64,000 nt of DNA from Bacteroidales bacterium (GCA_015060205.1 SUYY01000003.1:1-64000), one strand, 5' to 3'. Positions 18,217 to 28,057 are shown, numbered from the stretch's first letter. Numbers and translations are program-made. Notes: generated by a model not told the origin, from the letters alone.

Positions 18217-19668
18217 ATGAATGTAAAGGCCATATCCGTAAATATCGGCAAGGCACTTCTTGTAAGTGCCCTGTTCATGGCTTTGTCCGTAGGAGTCTCG
18301 CTCATTTATGGCAGGGATTCCGGATTTGTTCCGCTGCTTGTAAGTTTTGTCGTTACACTCATAGTGGGAGGGTTCCCATTCATTTTTGTAGATAATGTCC
18401 CGTCTCTCAGCATGAAGGACGGATTCGTGACCATAGTGCTTGCGTGGATTCTCTCATTCATATTCGGAATGCTTCCTTATGTCTTATGGGGTGGAGAGTT
18501 TACCTTGGTTAATGCCTGGTTCGAGAGCGTTTCCGGATATACGACCACCGGATCCACCATTTTGAACAATATCGAGGCGCTTCCTAAAAGTCTTCTGTTC
18601 TGGAGGTCTTCAACTCATTATATCGGTGGTCTGGGAGTGGTCGTCTTTCTGCTTCTTGTCATGCCGGATGCCAGCCCTTATCGTCTCAGACTTACCAATA
18701 TGGAACTTTCTGCCTTGTCGAAAGACGGGTACAGATATAAGTCCACCAAAGTGGTGTGGGTCATCACTATGGTCTATATCGGACTGACAGTAACATCGTG
18801 TCTGGCTCTGTGGGGAGCCGGCATGCCTTTCTTCGATGCCGTGAATCATGCCTTCAGTATTGCTGCAACAGGAGGTTTCAGCACAAAGAACATATCAATT
18901 GCAGCGTTCGATTCTGACCTTATCAATCTTGTGGCCATGATATTCATGGCTGTAGCGGCAATTCATTTCGGACTTCTGTATGCGGTTGTAGCGACAAGGT
19001 CGTTCAAGCCTTTGAACAATCCCGTAGTGAAATATTATTTCTGCTCCATACTTGTACTTTCCCTGATCGCTTCGTTTTCCCTGATAAAGGACGGAGGATA
19101 TGATTCCTGGGGAAAGGCGCTTATGGACTCGGCCTTCAATGTGGTCAGTTATATGTCTACGACCGGTTTTGCAAACTGTGACAACTCCCAATGGCCGTGG
19201 CTCGCTTCCATTGTCCTTATCTTCGTCTCTTTCCATTGCGGATGCTCAGGGTCGACGACGGGCGGTATAAAGGTGGACAGGCTTCTCATAGCCTTCAAAG
19301 CCATCGGCAACGAGGTCAGGAGGCGTCTTCATCCGTCTTCCGTATCTCAGGTCAGACTCGGAGGACATAACTTTCCCGACAGTACCATCGGAGCGGTGAT
19401 GATGTTCATTGTCATGTATGTTCTCGTGATTTTTGCATCTGTCCTGCTTGTGATGATATTCGGTACAGATGCTACGGAGGCTGTTTCCGGAGTAATCGCA
19501 TCGGTAGGTTCTGTCGGACCTGGTATCGGGGAACTGGGAAGCATGGACAATTATTCGTCCCAACTAATATCTGCAAAGATCATCTACACATTTGACATGT
19601 TCCTTGGACGTCTTGAAATCTATCCTGTCCTGGTGGTGTTGTCGATGATGTTCAAAAGTGAAGGCTGA
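18217..19668 (+). CDS. trkH: TrkH/KtrB-family potassium uptake membrane subunit
   Basis: The 483-aa protein has four pore-loop repeats characteristic of the Trk/Ktr/HKT superfamily: VSGYTTTGST, IAATGGFSTKN, YMSTTGFANC and ASVGSVGPG. The glycines of the selectivity filter are preserved. It would move K+ (or Na+) across the inner membrane, normally gated by a cytoplasmic RCK/TrkA subunit. No trkA gene is visible in the window. The preceding sensor-only gene lies 2 bp upstream and the helicase gene starts on the last base of its stop codon, so the three are translationally linked. Confidence 0.93.
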   Translation: MNVKAISVNIGKALLVSALFMALSVGVSLIYGRDSGFVPLLVSFVVTLIVGGFPFIFVDNVPSLSMKDGFVTIVLAWILSFIFGMLPYVLWGGEFTLVNAWFESVSGYTTTGSTILNNIEALPKSLLFWRSSTHYIGGLGVVVFLLLVMPDASPYRLRLTNMELSALSKDGYRYKSTKVVWVITMVYIGLTVTSCLALWGAGMPFFDAVNHAFSIAATGGFSTKNISIAAFDSDLINLVAMIFMAVAAIHFGLLYAVVATRSFKPLNNPVVKYYFCSILVLSLIASFSLIKDGGYDSWGKALMDSAFNVVSYMSTTGFANCDNSQWPWLASIVLIFVSFHCGCSGSTTGGIKVDRLLIAFKAIGNEVRRRLHPSSVSQVRLGGHNFPDSTIGAVMMFIVMYVLVIFASVLLVMIFGTDATEAVSGVIASVGSVGPGIGELGSMDNYSSQLISAKIIYTFDMFLGRLEIYPVLVVLSMMFKSEG

Positions 19669-21107
19669 TGGCTCTGAGAGACTTTCTATATTCCGGTTTC
19701 ATTTCCCGCCTCAAATATGAGCCGACAACTTGTCAGGATGCTCTTTTGAGGGAGATTGCTGATTTTGTAAGTTCAGACGAGTCCGATATCCTCGTGGTAA
19801 ACGGATACGCAGGAACGGGAAAGACAACAGCCATATCATCAGTGATTTCCGTAATGAAGGAATCCGGCACCAGATGTGTCCTTCTGGCTCCTACCGGCCG
19901 TGCCGCAAAGGTCCTTTCTTCGTATTCAGGACAGCCGGCATTCACCATACACAAACATATATATCGCCAGAAATCGGTGGGAAGCGACGGCTTCGGTCAA
20001 TTCACGCTTTCCCCGAACAAGACAAAGGAGACCCTGTTTGTGGTGGATGAGGTCTCTCTTATCGGAATAGATGCCCAGCAGCAGTCAAGTGCGGCCTTCG
20101 GTTCAGGTAATCTTCTGGACGACCTGGTTTCCTTCGTGCGCTCTGGTGTGGACTGCAAGATGATACTCATCGGAGACTCCGCTCAGTTGCCCCCTGTGGG
20201 AATTGATGCCTCTCCAGCCCTCATGAAGGATTATATGGCAATGCATGGAGGCGTGAGATGGGCTGAACTCACAACCGTGGTCCGTCAGCAGAAGGAATCG
20301 GGGATACTGCACAATGCCACTAAGATAAGGATGCTCCAGAATGACCTGGAATATGGACCTGGTATAATGGATATCTGTGATCTGGGACTTGAGGTCGATG
20401 GATTCGATGATATCGAGAGGATAAGCGGAGGAGAACTTATCGAGAAGATATCAGATGCATACGGCATGTATGGAGAGGACGAGACAGTTATTCTATGCCG
20501 TTCCAACAGGCGCGCGGTAAAGTATAATCTGGGCATCCGCTCCACAGTCCAGTTCAAGGAGGAACCGCTGGTGAGGGATGACAAACTGATGATTGTCAAG
20601 AACTGCTACCAGTTTGTGGAGGTTGTGGAAGGGATGGATTATATCGCAAACGGAGATATAGCGATACTAAAGAAGATTTCCCGATTTGAGGAAAGATACG
20701 GACTCCATTTTGCCGAGGCACGGATTTCATTCCCGGATTATGACGACCAGGAAATAACGGCAAAGGTCATTCTTGATACCTTGGAATCGGAGAGCGCCTC
20801 TTTGACCTATGAGCAGTCAAACGCCCTTTATCAGGGTGTTGATCAGGACTATTCGCATATCACGACAAAGAAGAAAAGGTATGAGGCAGTCCGTGAAGAC
20901 AAATATTATAATGCGTTGCAGTTGAAATATGCCAACGCCCTTACCTGCCATAAGTCACAAGGCGGACAATGGCGTTGTGTGTTTATAGATAACGCCTTCT
21001 GGCAGGAAGAACTTACGGTAGATGACCTGAAATGGCTATATACCGCCATCACCCGTGCGACCGAAAAGGTGTATCTGGTGAATTTCAAGGATGAATTGTT
21101 TATGTAA
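19668..21107 (+). CDS. RecD-like superfamily 1 DNA helicase
   Basis: The 479-aa AAA/SF1 protein has Walker A VNGYAGTGKTT, LLAPTGRAAKVLS (motif Ia), LFVVDEVSLIG (motif II, DEVS), ILIGDSAQLPPVG (motif III), and the C-terminal UvrD_C_2 motif near ALTCHKSQGGQWRCVFID and WLYTAITRATEKVYLVN. This is the short RecD-like architecture common in Bacteroidota, without the N-terminal RecB-interaction region of true RecD. A DNA repair or replication-restart role is likely but unproven. Its ATG overlaps the trkH stop by one base, yet a functional link to potassium transport is not evident. Confidence 0.9.
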   Translation: MALRDFLYSGFISRLKYEPTTCQDALLREIADFVSSDESDILVVNGYAGTGKTTAISSVISVMKESGTRCVLLAPTGRAAKVLSSYSGQPAFTIHKHIYRQKSVGSDGFGQFTLSPNKTKETLFVVDEVSLIGIDAQQQSSAAFGSGNLLDDLVSFVRSGVDCKMILIGDSAQLPPVGIDASPALMKDYMAMHGGVRWAELTTVVRQQKESGILHNATKIRMLQNDLEYGPGIMDICDLGLEVDGFDDIERISGGELIEKISDAYGMYGEDETVILCRSNRRAVKYNLGIRSTVQFKEEPLVRDDKLMIVKNCYQFVEVVEGMDYIANGDIAILKKISRFEERYGLHFAEARISFPDYDDQEITAKVILDTLESESASLTYEQSNALYQGVDQDYSHITTKKKRYEAVREDKYYNALQLKYANALTCHKSQGGQWRCVFIDNAFWQEELTVDDLKWLYTAITRATEKVYLVNFKDELFM

Positions 21108-21113
21108 TCGAAT

Positions 21114-23330
21114 ATGAGAGTCGGATTATCAGTTTTATTGACATTTTTCGCAATCTCCTTTGCTTCTGCTCAGGAATTTTGCAGGATTCCCAAATCGTGG
21201 AAATGGATAAGTGACGAGCAGGTCGTGTTCAGTTATGACAGGACCTATACTGACAGTGCCGCATTTCTTGTAAATGCAAGGACAGGTGCCAGAAAGGATG
21301 GTGTGAAGGCTCCTGACAGATATGTCTCTTTCCCGCTAAAACCTGAAGGAGCGGTCAATCTGACATATTCTCCTGATTCCACCATGTTGGCCTTCACAAG
21401 GGAAAACGACCTTTATGTGGTGAATATAGAGGATGGCAAGGAAACCAGACTGACTCATGACGGTTCCGATGTCATACTGAACGGATATGCCTCATGGGTC
21501 TACTATGAGGAGATATTCGGAAGGGCTACAAGATACAAGGCGTTCTGGTGGGCACCTGACAGCAAGTCTATTGCTTATTACAGGTTTGACAACAGCAAGG
21601 TGCCGATGTTTCCGATATATTCCGCTTTTGCGGACCCGTCAGGCGCATCTTCCCAGTCTCAGAGTCCTAAGGTGACCGATCTGGGACTTGGCGGTTCTTT
21701 GAGCGAGACACGCTATCCGAAGGCAGGTCAGACTAATCCGGAGGTGAGAATCGCTGTCACAGACCTGAAAGGAAATACAGTATGGGCCGATTTCGACTAT
21801 GACGAAGACCAGTATTTCGGACCTCCTTTCTGGTCGCCTGACAGCAGGGAGTTCTTTGTGCCGCGCATGCCTCGTCTTCAGAATACCCTTGACCTCTATG
21901 CAGTGGATCCTTCAGACGGCTCGAAGAGGCATGTGTATGATGAAACATACCCGACATGGCTCTCCTGGATATATTCAGCCGTCTTTACAGACGAAGGACT
22001 CTATATGGTCCGTGAGTTTGAGACAGGATGGCAGCAGATATATTTCCTTTCATACGACGGAAGGACCTTCAGAAGACTGACGGACGGTACAAACTGGGCG
22101 GTCGACATTGTGCGGGTGGACAGGAAGAATGACGAAGTCTATTTTACTGCTAAGCGTGATGCAACTGTCAGACAGGCCTTGTATAAAGTCAATTCAAAAG
22201 GAGTGGTGACCGCATTGACGGATCCTGCCTATCATGTGACGGGCATATCCTTTTCGCCTGACGGTAAATATTTTGCGGCGTCATATTCCAATATTACCAC
22301 TCCGACAAGAGTTGCCATCTTCCAGACATCAGGCGGGGGAATCACTTCAGAGGGTCATAAGGAAGATATAGCCAGATGGAATACAATAGGACCGGTCATG
22401 CAGAAACTTCGTCCTGGTTTCTATGGTCTGAAGGGAAAAGTCATTGCTGACATGGCCGGGCCGGATTTCAACCCTGCTGTATATGCTCTCGGCAGTCTCA
22501 TCCATATCACTACCAAAGACGGATTCACCCTGCCTGGAATAATCGTTTATCCTAAGGACTTCGATTCTTCCAGAAAATATCCTGTGCATGTCGACATTTA
22601 CGGAGGTCCCGGAACCCCTATGGTGAGGGACAGATGGATTACTCCGAACGAGTCGAACCAATGGTATGCAGAAAACGGAATCATCCAGATCACTGTGGAT
22701 CCCCGTGCTGCCGGACATAATGGTCGAAAAGGGCTTGATATGGTGTACAGAAGACTTACTGTCAATGAGATAAGTGATTTCTGCGAGTGGGCAGACTATC
22801 TCAAGTCGTTGCCATATGTGGATGGGGACAAGATCGGTGTTGAAGGCTTTTCGTTCGGCGGAACCATGACATGCATGCTTCTGATGCAGGCTCCCGACAG
22901 TTTCCACTATGGAATAGCAGGAGGTGGCGTTTATGACTGGGCCTTGTATGATTCACATTATACTGAAAGATATATGGATACTCCTCAGAACAATCCTGAA
23001 GGCTATTCTGTTTCCAGGGTTCTGGATTATGTCCATATGTATCCTGCGGCCTGTTCAGACGGCTTCTGTGACAGGGTAGAGCCGGTCATGCTCAAGATCA
23101 CTCATGGGACAGGTGATGATAATGTACATCATCAGAATACTTTGCTGCTGCTTGACCGTCTTCATAGGGAAGGGAAGAAGTTCGACTTCATGATATATCC
23201 GGACGGCATGCACGGCTACCGTGGCTATCAGGAGAAACATTTCGAACAGTCTAACCGAGAGTTCTGGAAAAGATATCTTTTGAGTGGGTCCTGCGCCAGA
23301 GAGCGAGAGGATATCTGCGCAGGGGAGTAA
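21114..23330 (+). CDS. Dipeptidyl-peptidase IV (S9B serine peptidase), exported
   Basis: The 738-aa product has a signal peptide (MRVGLSVLLTFFAISFASA), an N-terminal beta-propeller (DPPIV_N; SPDSTMLAFTRENDLYVVNI, WVYYEEIFGR) and a C-terminal alpha/beta-hydrolase. The catalytic triad is visible as GFSFGGTM (Ser), THGTGDDNVH (Asp) and DGMHGY (His). The double-Glu substrate anchor is seen in the YEEIFGR segment. These enzymes release Xaa-Pro or Xaa-Ala dipeptides in the periplasm or at the surface and support peptide use in Bacteroidota. The last 80 bp overlap the 3' end of the convergent S26-like gene in antisense. Confidence 0.94.
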   Translation: MRVGLSVLLTFFAISFASAQEFCRIPKSWKWISDEQVVFSYDRTYTDSAAFLVNARTGARKDGVKAPDRYVSFPLKPEGAVNLTYSPDSTMLAFTRENDLYVVNIEDGKETRLTHDGSDVILNGYASWVYYEEIFGRATRYKAFWWAPDSKSIAYYRFDNSKVPMFPIYSAFADPSGASSQSQSPKVTDLGLGGSLSETRYPKAGQTNPEVRIAVTDLKGNTVWADFDYDEDQYFGPPFWSPDSREFFVPRMPRLQNTLDLYAVDPSDGSKRHVYDETYPTWLSWIYSAVFTDEGLYMVREFETGWQQIYFLSYDGRTFRRLTDGTNWAVDIVRVDRKNDEVYFTAKRDATVRQALYKVNSKGVVTALTDPAYHVTGISFSPDGKYFAASYSNITTPTRVAIFQTSGGGITSEGHKEDIARWNTIGPVMQKLRPGFYGLKGKVIADMAGPDFNPAVYALGSLIHITTKDGFTLPGIIVYPKDFDSSRKYPVHVDIYGGPGTPMVRDRWITPNESNQWYAENGIIQITVDPRAAGHNGRKGLDMVYRRLTVNEISDFCEWADYLKSLPYVDGDKIGVEGFSFGGTMTCMLLMQAPDSFHYGIAGGGVYDWALYDSHYTERYMDTPQNNPEGYSVSRVLDYVHMYPAACSDGFCDRVEPVMLKITHGTGDDNVHHQNTLLLLDRLHREGKKFDFMIYPDGMHGYRGYQEKHFEQSNREFWKRYLLSGSCAREREDICAGE

Positions 23331-23730
23331 GTGCCATCCAAAGCAAGGAATAGATTCTCCAGGGAAGACCATCGGCAGACCACTCCCGTCCCTTGCGTCT
23401 TATGCTGTACATGACCGCTATGACGTTGTCGTATGTGGCAGTTTCTGTAGTGCCGATGTTACCGTCTCCCAGCAGGGTGACGCCCTTATGGTCGATTCGT
23501 ATGATTCTGTGTATCAGGTAATTGCCTTTGGTGTCTCTGACGAGGGCCACTGTGCCTTTCCTGAGATCACCCTCTTTCCAAGGTCCAAGTGTGATCTGGT
23601 CCCGCAGATTTACCATGAACGGATTCATGCTGTTTCCTTTGATGGTGAAGGATACGGTCTTACCTTCTGAAATCAGTGTCCTGACTTCTTCCATCATTGC
23701 AGCCTTGTCCTTTGTGATTGTCTTTACCAT
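23251..23730 (-). CDS. S24/S26-type serine peptidase (signal-peptidase-like)
   Basis: The 159-aa protein has the signal-peptidase/LexA fold signature: VSFTIKGNSMNPFM (nucleophile Ser34), then RKGTVALVRDTKGNYLIHRI. The basic partner is His74 of the HRI motif rather than the Lys of bacterial leader peptidase, which places it nearer the S26B (SipW/archaeal) type. The C-terminal segment (WRIYSLLWMALTPLRRYPLALW) could be a membrane anchor. It is divergent from an HPr-kinase-like gene and an ABC exporter, a pairing I recognise from Bacteroidota and related to peptide-maturation loci. Its stop lies inside the DPP-IV gene on the opposite strand. Confidence 0.8.
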   Translation of the reverse strand: MVKTITKDKAAMMEEVRTLISEGKTVSFTIKGNSMNPFMVNLRDQITLGPWKEGDLRKGTVALVRDTKGNYLIHRIIRIDHKGVTLLGDGNIGTTETATYDNVIAVMYSIRRKGREWSADGLPWRIYSLLWMALTPLRRYPLALWRRTHSKDIFSRTLG

Positions 23731-23738
23731 ATATTTTG

Positions 23739-23746
23739 CAAAAATA
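23739..23746 (-). promoter_or_regulatory. Bacteroidota -7 element (TATTTTTG) for the S26-like gene
   Basis: The minus strand reads TATTTTTG ending 8 bp before the ATG. The mRNA would start within a few bases of the start codon. Confidence 0.5.
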
Positions 23747-23760
23747 AAGATAAAAATTTC

Positions 23761-23768
23761 TATCTTTG
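23761..23768 (+). promoter_or_regulatory. Bacteroidota -7 element (TATCTTTG) for the kinase-ABC operon
   Basis: TATCTTTG ends 8 bp before the ATG at 23777. The leader would be nearly absent. The divergent partner promoter lies 14 bp away. Confidence 0.55.
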
Positions 23769-23776
23769 AAGGATAT

Positions 23777-24667
23777 ATGAAAAAATATTACAAATATACA
23801 GTTGCAGACCACACTTTTGCGGTGTCATTACCTGGCGGATATGCACAGGAGGACTGCCTTGCCCCTTATCTTCCGTTCATTGCGGAAGGCGATCCGGCAC
23901 CACTGTTCCGGCTGACTATGGATTTTGCCGACACGCTTGATGAGGTCAATCCAGGCAAGTTATGCTTATGTCTTAATGAGGAGGCTCCGTATTTCTGGAT
24001 ATTCGAAAGACCTGAAGGAGGTTATAATTTCGGTTTTTCTTATTCTAAGAATAATCCGGACTGCATAGTCGTCACTTCTGGTGACCTCAAGGACAGCACA
24101 GTCTATGTTCCGGCATCCGCAGGCAGACAGTTGGTGGAATTTGCCCTGAATAATGCCCTGATGCTTCTCTATACTTTCAATACGACTCCTTATGATACCT
24201 TGATGGTTCACGCCTCTGTTGTCGCTTATGAGGGCGGTGCCTATATGTTTCTCGGCAGAAGCGGTACCGGAAAGAGCACTCATAGCAGTATGTGGCTGAA
24301 GAACATATCAGGTACCATGCTCCTTAATGATGATAATCCGGTAATCCGTGTCATAGGAGAGGATGTATTCATATATGGTACGCCTTGGAGCGGCAAGACA
24401 CCTTGTTACAAGAACGAATCTTTCCCTTTGAGGGCCTCTGTGCGTCTGTCTCAGAGCAAGGAGAACACCATAAGTAAACTGCTGCCTCTGCAGTCTTATG
24501 CCTCACTGATGCCGGCATGTTCATGCATGAGATGGGACAGGAGGTCTACCGATGCCCTGCATAAGACAGTCGAGAAGGTCATCTCTAAAGTAGGCAATTG
24601 GCATCTTGAGTGCCTGCCTGATGCGGATGCGGCCATCCTCTGCCACTCTGCGGTAACATCACGATAG
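23777..24667 (+). CDS. HPr kinase/PEPCK-fold kinase-like protein
   Basis: The 296-aa protein carries a P-loop FLGRSGTGKSTHS (about 158-170) preceded by VHASVVAYEGGAY and followed by LLNDDNPVI (about 182-190) and GTPWSGK, the order seen in HPr kinase-related proteins. This relative of HprK is known from RiPP loci (for example lasso-peptide tailoring kinases) and from uncharacterised Bacteroidota operons. The N-terminal 140 residues look like a separate beta-rich domain. I start at 23777 because the promoter element lies just upstream; longer in-frame extensions would run into the divergent peptidase gene. The ABC exporter follows after 3 bp. The substrate is unknown. Confidence 0.75.
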   Translation: MKKYYKYTVADHTFAVSLPGGYAQEDCLAPYLPFIAEGDPAPLFRLTMDFADTLDEVNPGKLCLCLNEEAPYFWIFERPEGGYNFGFSYSKNNPDCIVVTSGDLKDSTVYVPASAGRQLVEFALNNALMLLYTFNTTPYDTLMVHASVVAYEGGAYMFLGRSGTGKSTHSSMWLKNISGTMLLNDDNPVIRVIGEDVFIYGTPWSGKTPCYKNESFPLRASVRLSQSKENTISKLLPLQSYASLMPACSCMRWDRRSTDALHKTVEKVISKVGNWHLECLPDADAAILCHSAVTSR

Positions 24668-24670
24668 GGT

Positions 24671-26308
24671 ATGAAATATATCAGGTGGATAGTCAGGACT
24701 GTTCGTCCTTACAGTGTTTCCATGGCATTGATCTTTCTGTGTCATGTATTTCTGGCTGTCTGTTCGGTAGTTTACGTATATATATGTAAGAAACTTGTCG
24801 ATGCTGCAGTGGCGATATTCTCGGGCGATGCCGATGCCGGAGAGATTGCAGTCCTTGCAGCGGTTTTTGTCTTCATGGCGGTCATGCGTGTGGTCCTTAA
24901 TGCATCGCGTACATATATCCAGTCGAAGACTGAAATACGGATGAAGAATGACCTCAGGCGTCGGCTTTTCGATATCCTTCTGAGAATGCAGTATGACGGA
25001 AGCCGCAGGTATCATTCCGGTGATATCATCAATCGTGTCCAGGAGGATGTGAGGGTTGTCTCTTCCGCATATGCGGTTTCACTTCCTAATCTTGCGGGAA
25101 CAGCGCTTCAGTTTATGGCCGCTCTTGCTTTTCTGCTTTATCTCGACCTCAATCTTGCTCTTTCCGTCCTGGTAGTGCTTCCTTTGGGAATACTGATAGG
25201 AAAATATGTGTCCAGACGGATCAGGCATCTTACTTTGGGAATCCGCACAGGTGATTCCAAGGTGCATTCACATCTGCAGGAAAGCATACAGCATCTTTCT
25301 CTCCTTCAGTCGTTGGAATATGCAGACACCAGTGCGTCGGAACTTGATGAATTGCAGGACGAATTGTATAACAGCGAGATAAGAAGATCCCGCTTCAGCC
25401 TGTTCTCAAGACTTATTGTTTCACTTGCCTTTCAGTCAGGATATGTCATCGCTTTCATTTGGGGCGTCAAAGGAATAAGTGTCGGCACTGTCACATATGG
25501 TATGATGACGGCCTTTATGCAACTTGTCGGTCAGATACAGCGCCCGTTGCTGGAGATGAGCAGTCAGATCCCATCCATCATTCACTCTTTGGCATCCGTC
25601 GACAGGATAAATGAGATTGAGTCTCTACCTCAGGAGAGACCGCAGGAACCTGTCTTCATTCAAGGTACAGCGGGTATAAGGCTTTCAGGAGTCTCTTTTG
25701 CCTATGCCGCAGATGCAGGAAATGTATTGGATGATTTCTCGTTCGATTTTACTCCAGGAAGCAAAACGGCGATTGTAGGACCTACCGGTATAGGAAAAAG
25801 CACGCTTATCCGTCTGCTTCTTTCCCTTCTTAAACCGCAGAGAGGAAATATCGTTCTATACTCTGATTCCGTCAAGGATATAGAAGTGTCTCCGGCGACA
25901 CGATGTAATCTGGTCTATGTCCCTCAAGGTAACAGTCTCTTCAGTGGTACCGTTCGGGATAATCTTCTTATGGGTAATCCTGATGCTACACAGGAACAGA
26001 TGATTTCGGCGCTTCATACTGCTGCTGCTGATTTTGTCCTTGAACTGCCTGATTCGCTGGATACATCCTGTTCGGAAGGAGGGGCATGCCTTTCCGAAGG
26101 TCAGGCTCAGAGAATAGCCATTGCCCGTGCTCTTCTACGCCCGGGAAGCATTCTTCTTCTTGATGAATTCAGTTCCGCTCTTGATGCCGAGACCGAATGT
26201 ATTCTCATGAATCGTCTTACATCGGCATTGCCGGACCATACCATGATCTTCATCACACACCGTGAAAATATCATAGGTTTCTGCGATTATACTCTCAGGC
26301 TTTCATGA
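24671..26308 (+). CDS. ABC exporter, fused permease/ATPase
   Basis: The 545-aa half-transporter has an ABC type-1 membrane domain with about six helices (residues 1-310) and an ATPase domain with Walker A GPTGIGKST, a variant signature LSEGQAQRIAIARA (Glu for the second Gly of LSGGQ), Walker B ILLLDEFSSALD and switch ITHR. It begins 3 bp after the HPr-kinase-like gene and is opposite the S26-like peptidase. The three-gene context suggests export of a modified peptide, but no C39 peptidase domain and no obvious precursor gene are seen. It ends about 45 bp before a strong hairpin terminator. Confidence 0.85.
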   Translation: MKYIRWIVRTVRPYSVSMALIFLCHVFLAVCSVVYVYICKKLVDAAVAIFSGDADAGEIAVLAAVFVFMAVMRVVLNASRTYIQSKTEIRMKNDLRRRLFDILLRMQYDGSRRYHSGDIINRVQEDVRVVSSAYAVSLPNLAGTALQFMAALAFLLYLDLNLALSVLVVLPLGILIGKYVSRRIRHLTLGIRTGDSKVHSHLQESIQHLSLLQSLEYADTSASELDELQDELYNSEIRRSRFSLFSRLIVSLAFQSGYVIAFIWGVKGISVGTVTYGMMTAFMQLVGQIQRPLLEMSSQIPSIIHSLASVDRINEIESLPQERPQEPVFIQGTAGIRLSGVSFAYAADAGNVLDDFSFDFTPGSKTAIVGPTGIGKSTLIRLLLSLLKPQRGNIVLYSDSVKDIEVSPATRCNLVYVPQGNSLFSGTVRDNLLMGNPDATQEQMISALHTAAADFVLELPDSLDTSCSEGGACLSEGQAQRIAIARALLRPGSILLLDEFSSALDAETECILMNRLTSALPDHTMIFITHRENIIGFCDYTLRLS

Positions 26309-26354
26309 TCCGTCCGGATCGTATCCAACAGTTCTGATACCACTGTATAAAAGA

Positions 26355-26384
26355 AGGGTGACATCATCGATGTCACCCTCCTTT
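26355..26384 (-). terminator. Intrinsic terminator between ABC exporter and pckA
   Basis: A perfect 11-bp stem AGGGTGACATC / GATGTCACCCT with a 3-base loop (26366-26368). On the minus strand it is followed by TCTTTTAT, serving pckA. On the plus strand the tail is CCTTTG, so weaker termination of the ABC gene is possible. Confidence 0.85.
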
Positions 26385-26402
26385 GTATTGTATGTCCTCT
26401 GA

Positions 26403-28010
26403 TTAGAGAGATGGACCTGCTGCTACGAGAGACTTACCGAGGTCGTTTCCAGTGAACTTAGCGAAGTTCTTGATGAAACGTGCTGCGAGATCCTTAGCCT
26501 TCTCTTCCCACTGGCATGCGCACTCATAAGTGTCGCGAGGGTCGAGGATTGCAGGATCAACTCCTGGAAGTTCAGTAGGAACCACGAAGTCGAAGTAAGG
26601 GATCTTCTTGGTAGGAGCCTTGTCGATAGAACCGTCGAGGATAGCGTCGATGATTCCTCTGGTATCCTTGATGGAGATACGCTTTCCTGTTCCGTTCCAT
26701 CCTGTGTTCACGAGGTATGCCTTAGCACCGACCTTTTCCATTCTCTTTACGAGTTCCTCACCGTACTTTGTAGGGTGGAGTGAAAGGAACGCTGCACCGA
26801 AGCATGCAGAGAATGTCGGAGTAGGCTCAGTGATTCCGCGCTCTGTACCTGCAAGTTTAGCGGTAAAGCCAGAGAGGAAGTAGTACTGAGTCTGCTCAGG
26901 AGTAAGGATAGATACCGGAGGAAGAACTCCGAATGCGTCTGCAGAAAGGAAGATTACCTGCTGTGCGTGAGGACCCTTTGATGGAACAGCGATGTTGTTG
27001 ATGTGGTTGATAGGGTAAGATACGCGAGTGTTCTCAGTCACGCTCTTGTCAGCGAAATCGATCTTGCCGTTTGCATCAACTGTAACGTTCTCAAGGAGAG
27101 CATCTCTCTTGATTGCGTTGTAGATATCCGGTTCAGACTCTGGGTCGAGGTTGATTACCTTAGCGTAGCATCCGCCTTCGTAGTTGAATACTCCCTCGTC
27201 ATCCCAACCGTGCTCGTCATCACCGATGAGGAGTCTCTTAGGGTCAGTTGAAAGGGTAGTCTTACCTGTACCTGAAAGACCGAAGAAGATTGCTGTGCTT
27301 GTACCTTCCATGTTGGTGTTTGCAGAGCAGTGCATTGAAGCGATACCCTTGAGCGGGTTGTAGTAGTTCATGAGAGAGAAGATACCCTTCTTCATCTCAC
27401 CGCCGTACCATGTGTTGAGGATAACCTGCTCGTTTGTCTTGATGTTGAATACAGTTGCAGTCTCAGAGTTGAGTCCGAGTTCCTTGTAGTTGTCAACCTT
27501 TGCCTTGGCAGCGTTGAATGATACGAAATCAGGCTCACCGTAAGCAGCAAGTTCCTCCTCTGTAGGACGGATGAACATGTTCTTTACGAAATGTGCCTGC
27601 CATGCAACTTCCATGATGAAACGTACCTTGAGACGGGTTGCCTCGTTAGTACCGCAGAATGTATCAACAACATAAAGTTTCTTTGCTGTGTTGAGTTGCT
27701 TGATGGCCTTTGCACGGAGGTCTGCCCATGCTTCCTCGGAACAAGGCTTGTTGTCATTCTTGTATTCCTCTGAAGTCCACCATACAGTGTCCTTGCTGGC
27801 CTCGTTCATTACGAAGAACTTGTCCTTAGGAGAACGTCCTGTGTAGATACCTGTCATTACGTTGATGGTATCAAGTTCAGTAAGTTGGCCTTTCTCGTAT
27901 CCCTCGAGGCTTGGGTCTGTCTCTTCTGCAAAGAGAACCTCGTAAGACGGGTTGTGAAGCACTTCCTTCACGTCGGTAATACCGTACTTGGTCAAATCAA
28001 TTGTACTCAT
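26403..28010 (-). CDS. pckA: Phosphoenolpyruvate carboxykinase (ATP)
   Basis: PckA interconverts oxaloacetate and PEP. In Bacteroidota it often works in the carboxylating direction, fixing CO2 on the route to succinate. The 535-aa sequence has [12 protein letters not shown], the Mn/substrate site [12 protein letters not shown]-loop [35 protein letters not shown] and the C-terminal [11 protein letters not shown], all diagnostic of the ATP-type enzyme. Codon use is strongly biased toward a small preferred set, as for highly expressed genes. It stands alone between a consensus promoter and an intrinsic terminator. Confidence 0.98.
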   Translation of the reverse strand: MSTIDLTKYGITDVKEVLHNPSYEVLFAEETDPSLEGYEKGQLTELDTINVMTGIYTGRSPKDKFFVMNEASKDTVWWTSEEYKNDNKPCSEEAWADLRAKAIKQLNTAKKLYVVDTFCGTNEATRLKVRFIMEVAWQAHFVKNMFIRPTEEELAAYGEPDFVSFNAAKAKVDNYKELGLNSETATVFNIKTNEQVILNTWYGGEMKKGIFSLMNYYNPLKGIASMHCSANTNMEGTSTAIFFGLSGTGKTTLSTDPKRLLIGDDEHGWDDEGVFNYEGGCYAKVINLDPESEPDIYNAIKRDALLENVTVDANGKIDFADKSVTENTRVSYPINHINNIAVPSKGPHAQQVIFLSADAFGVLPPVSILTPEQTQYYFLSGFTAKLAGTERGITEPTPTFSACFGAAFLSLHPTKYGEELVKRMEKVGAKAYLVNTGWNGTGKRISIKDTRGIIDAILDGSIDKAPTKKIPYFDFVVPTELPGVDPAILDPRDTYECACQWEEKAKDLAARFIKNFAKFTGNDLGKSLVAAGPSL

Positions 28011-28057
28011 AATTTTTTAAAAATATATTAAGGTTTAACTCTTCATTTATATCTCTG

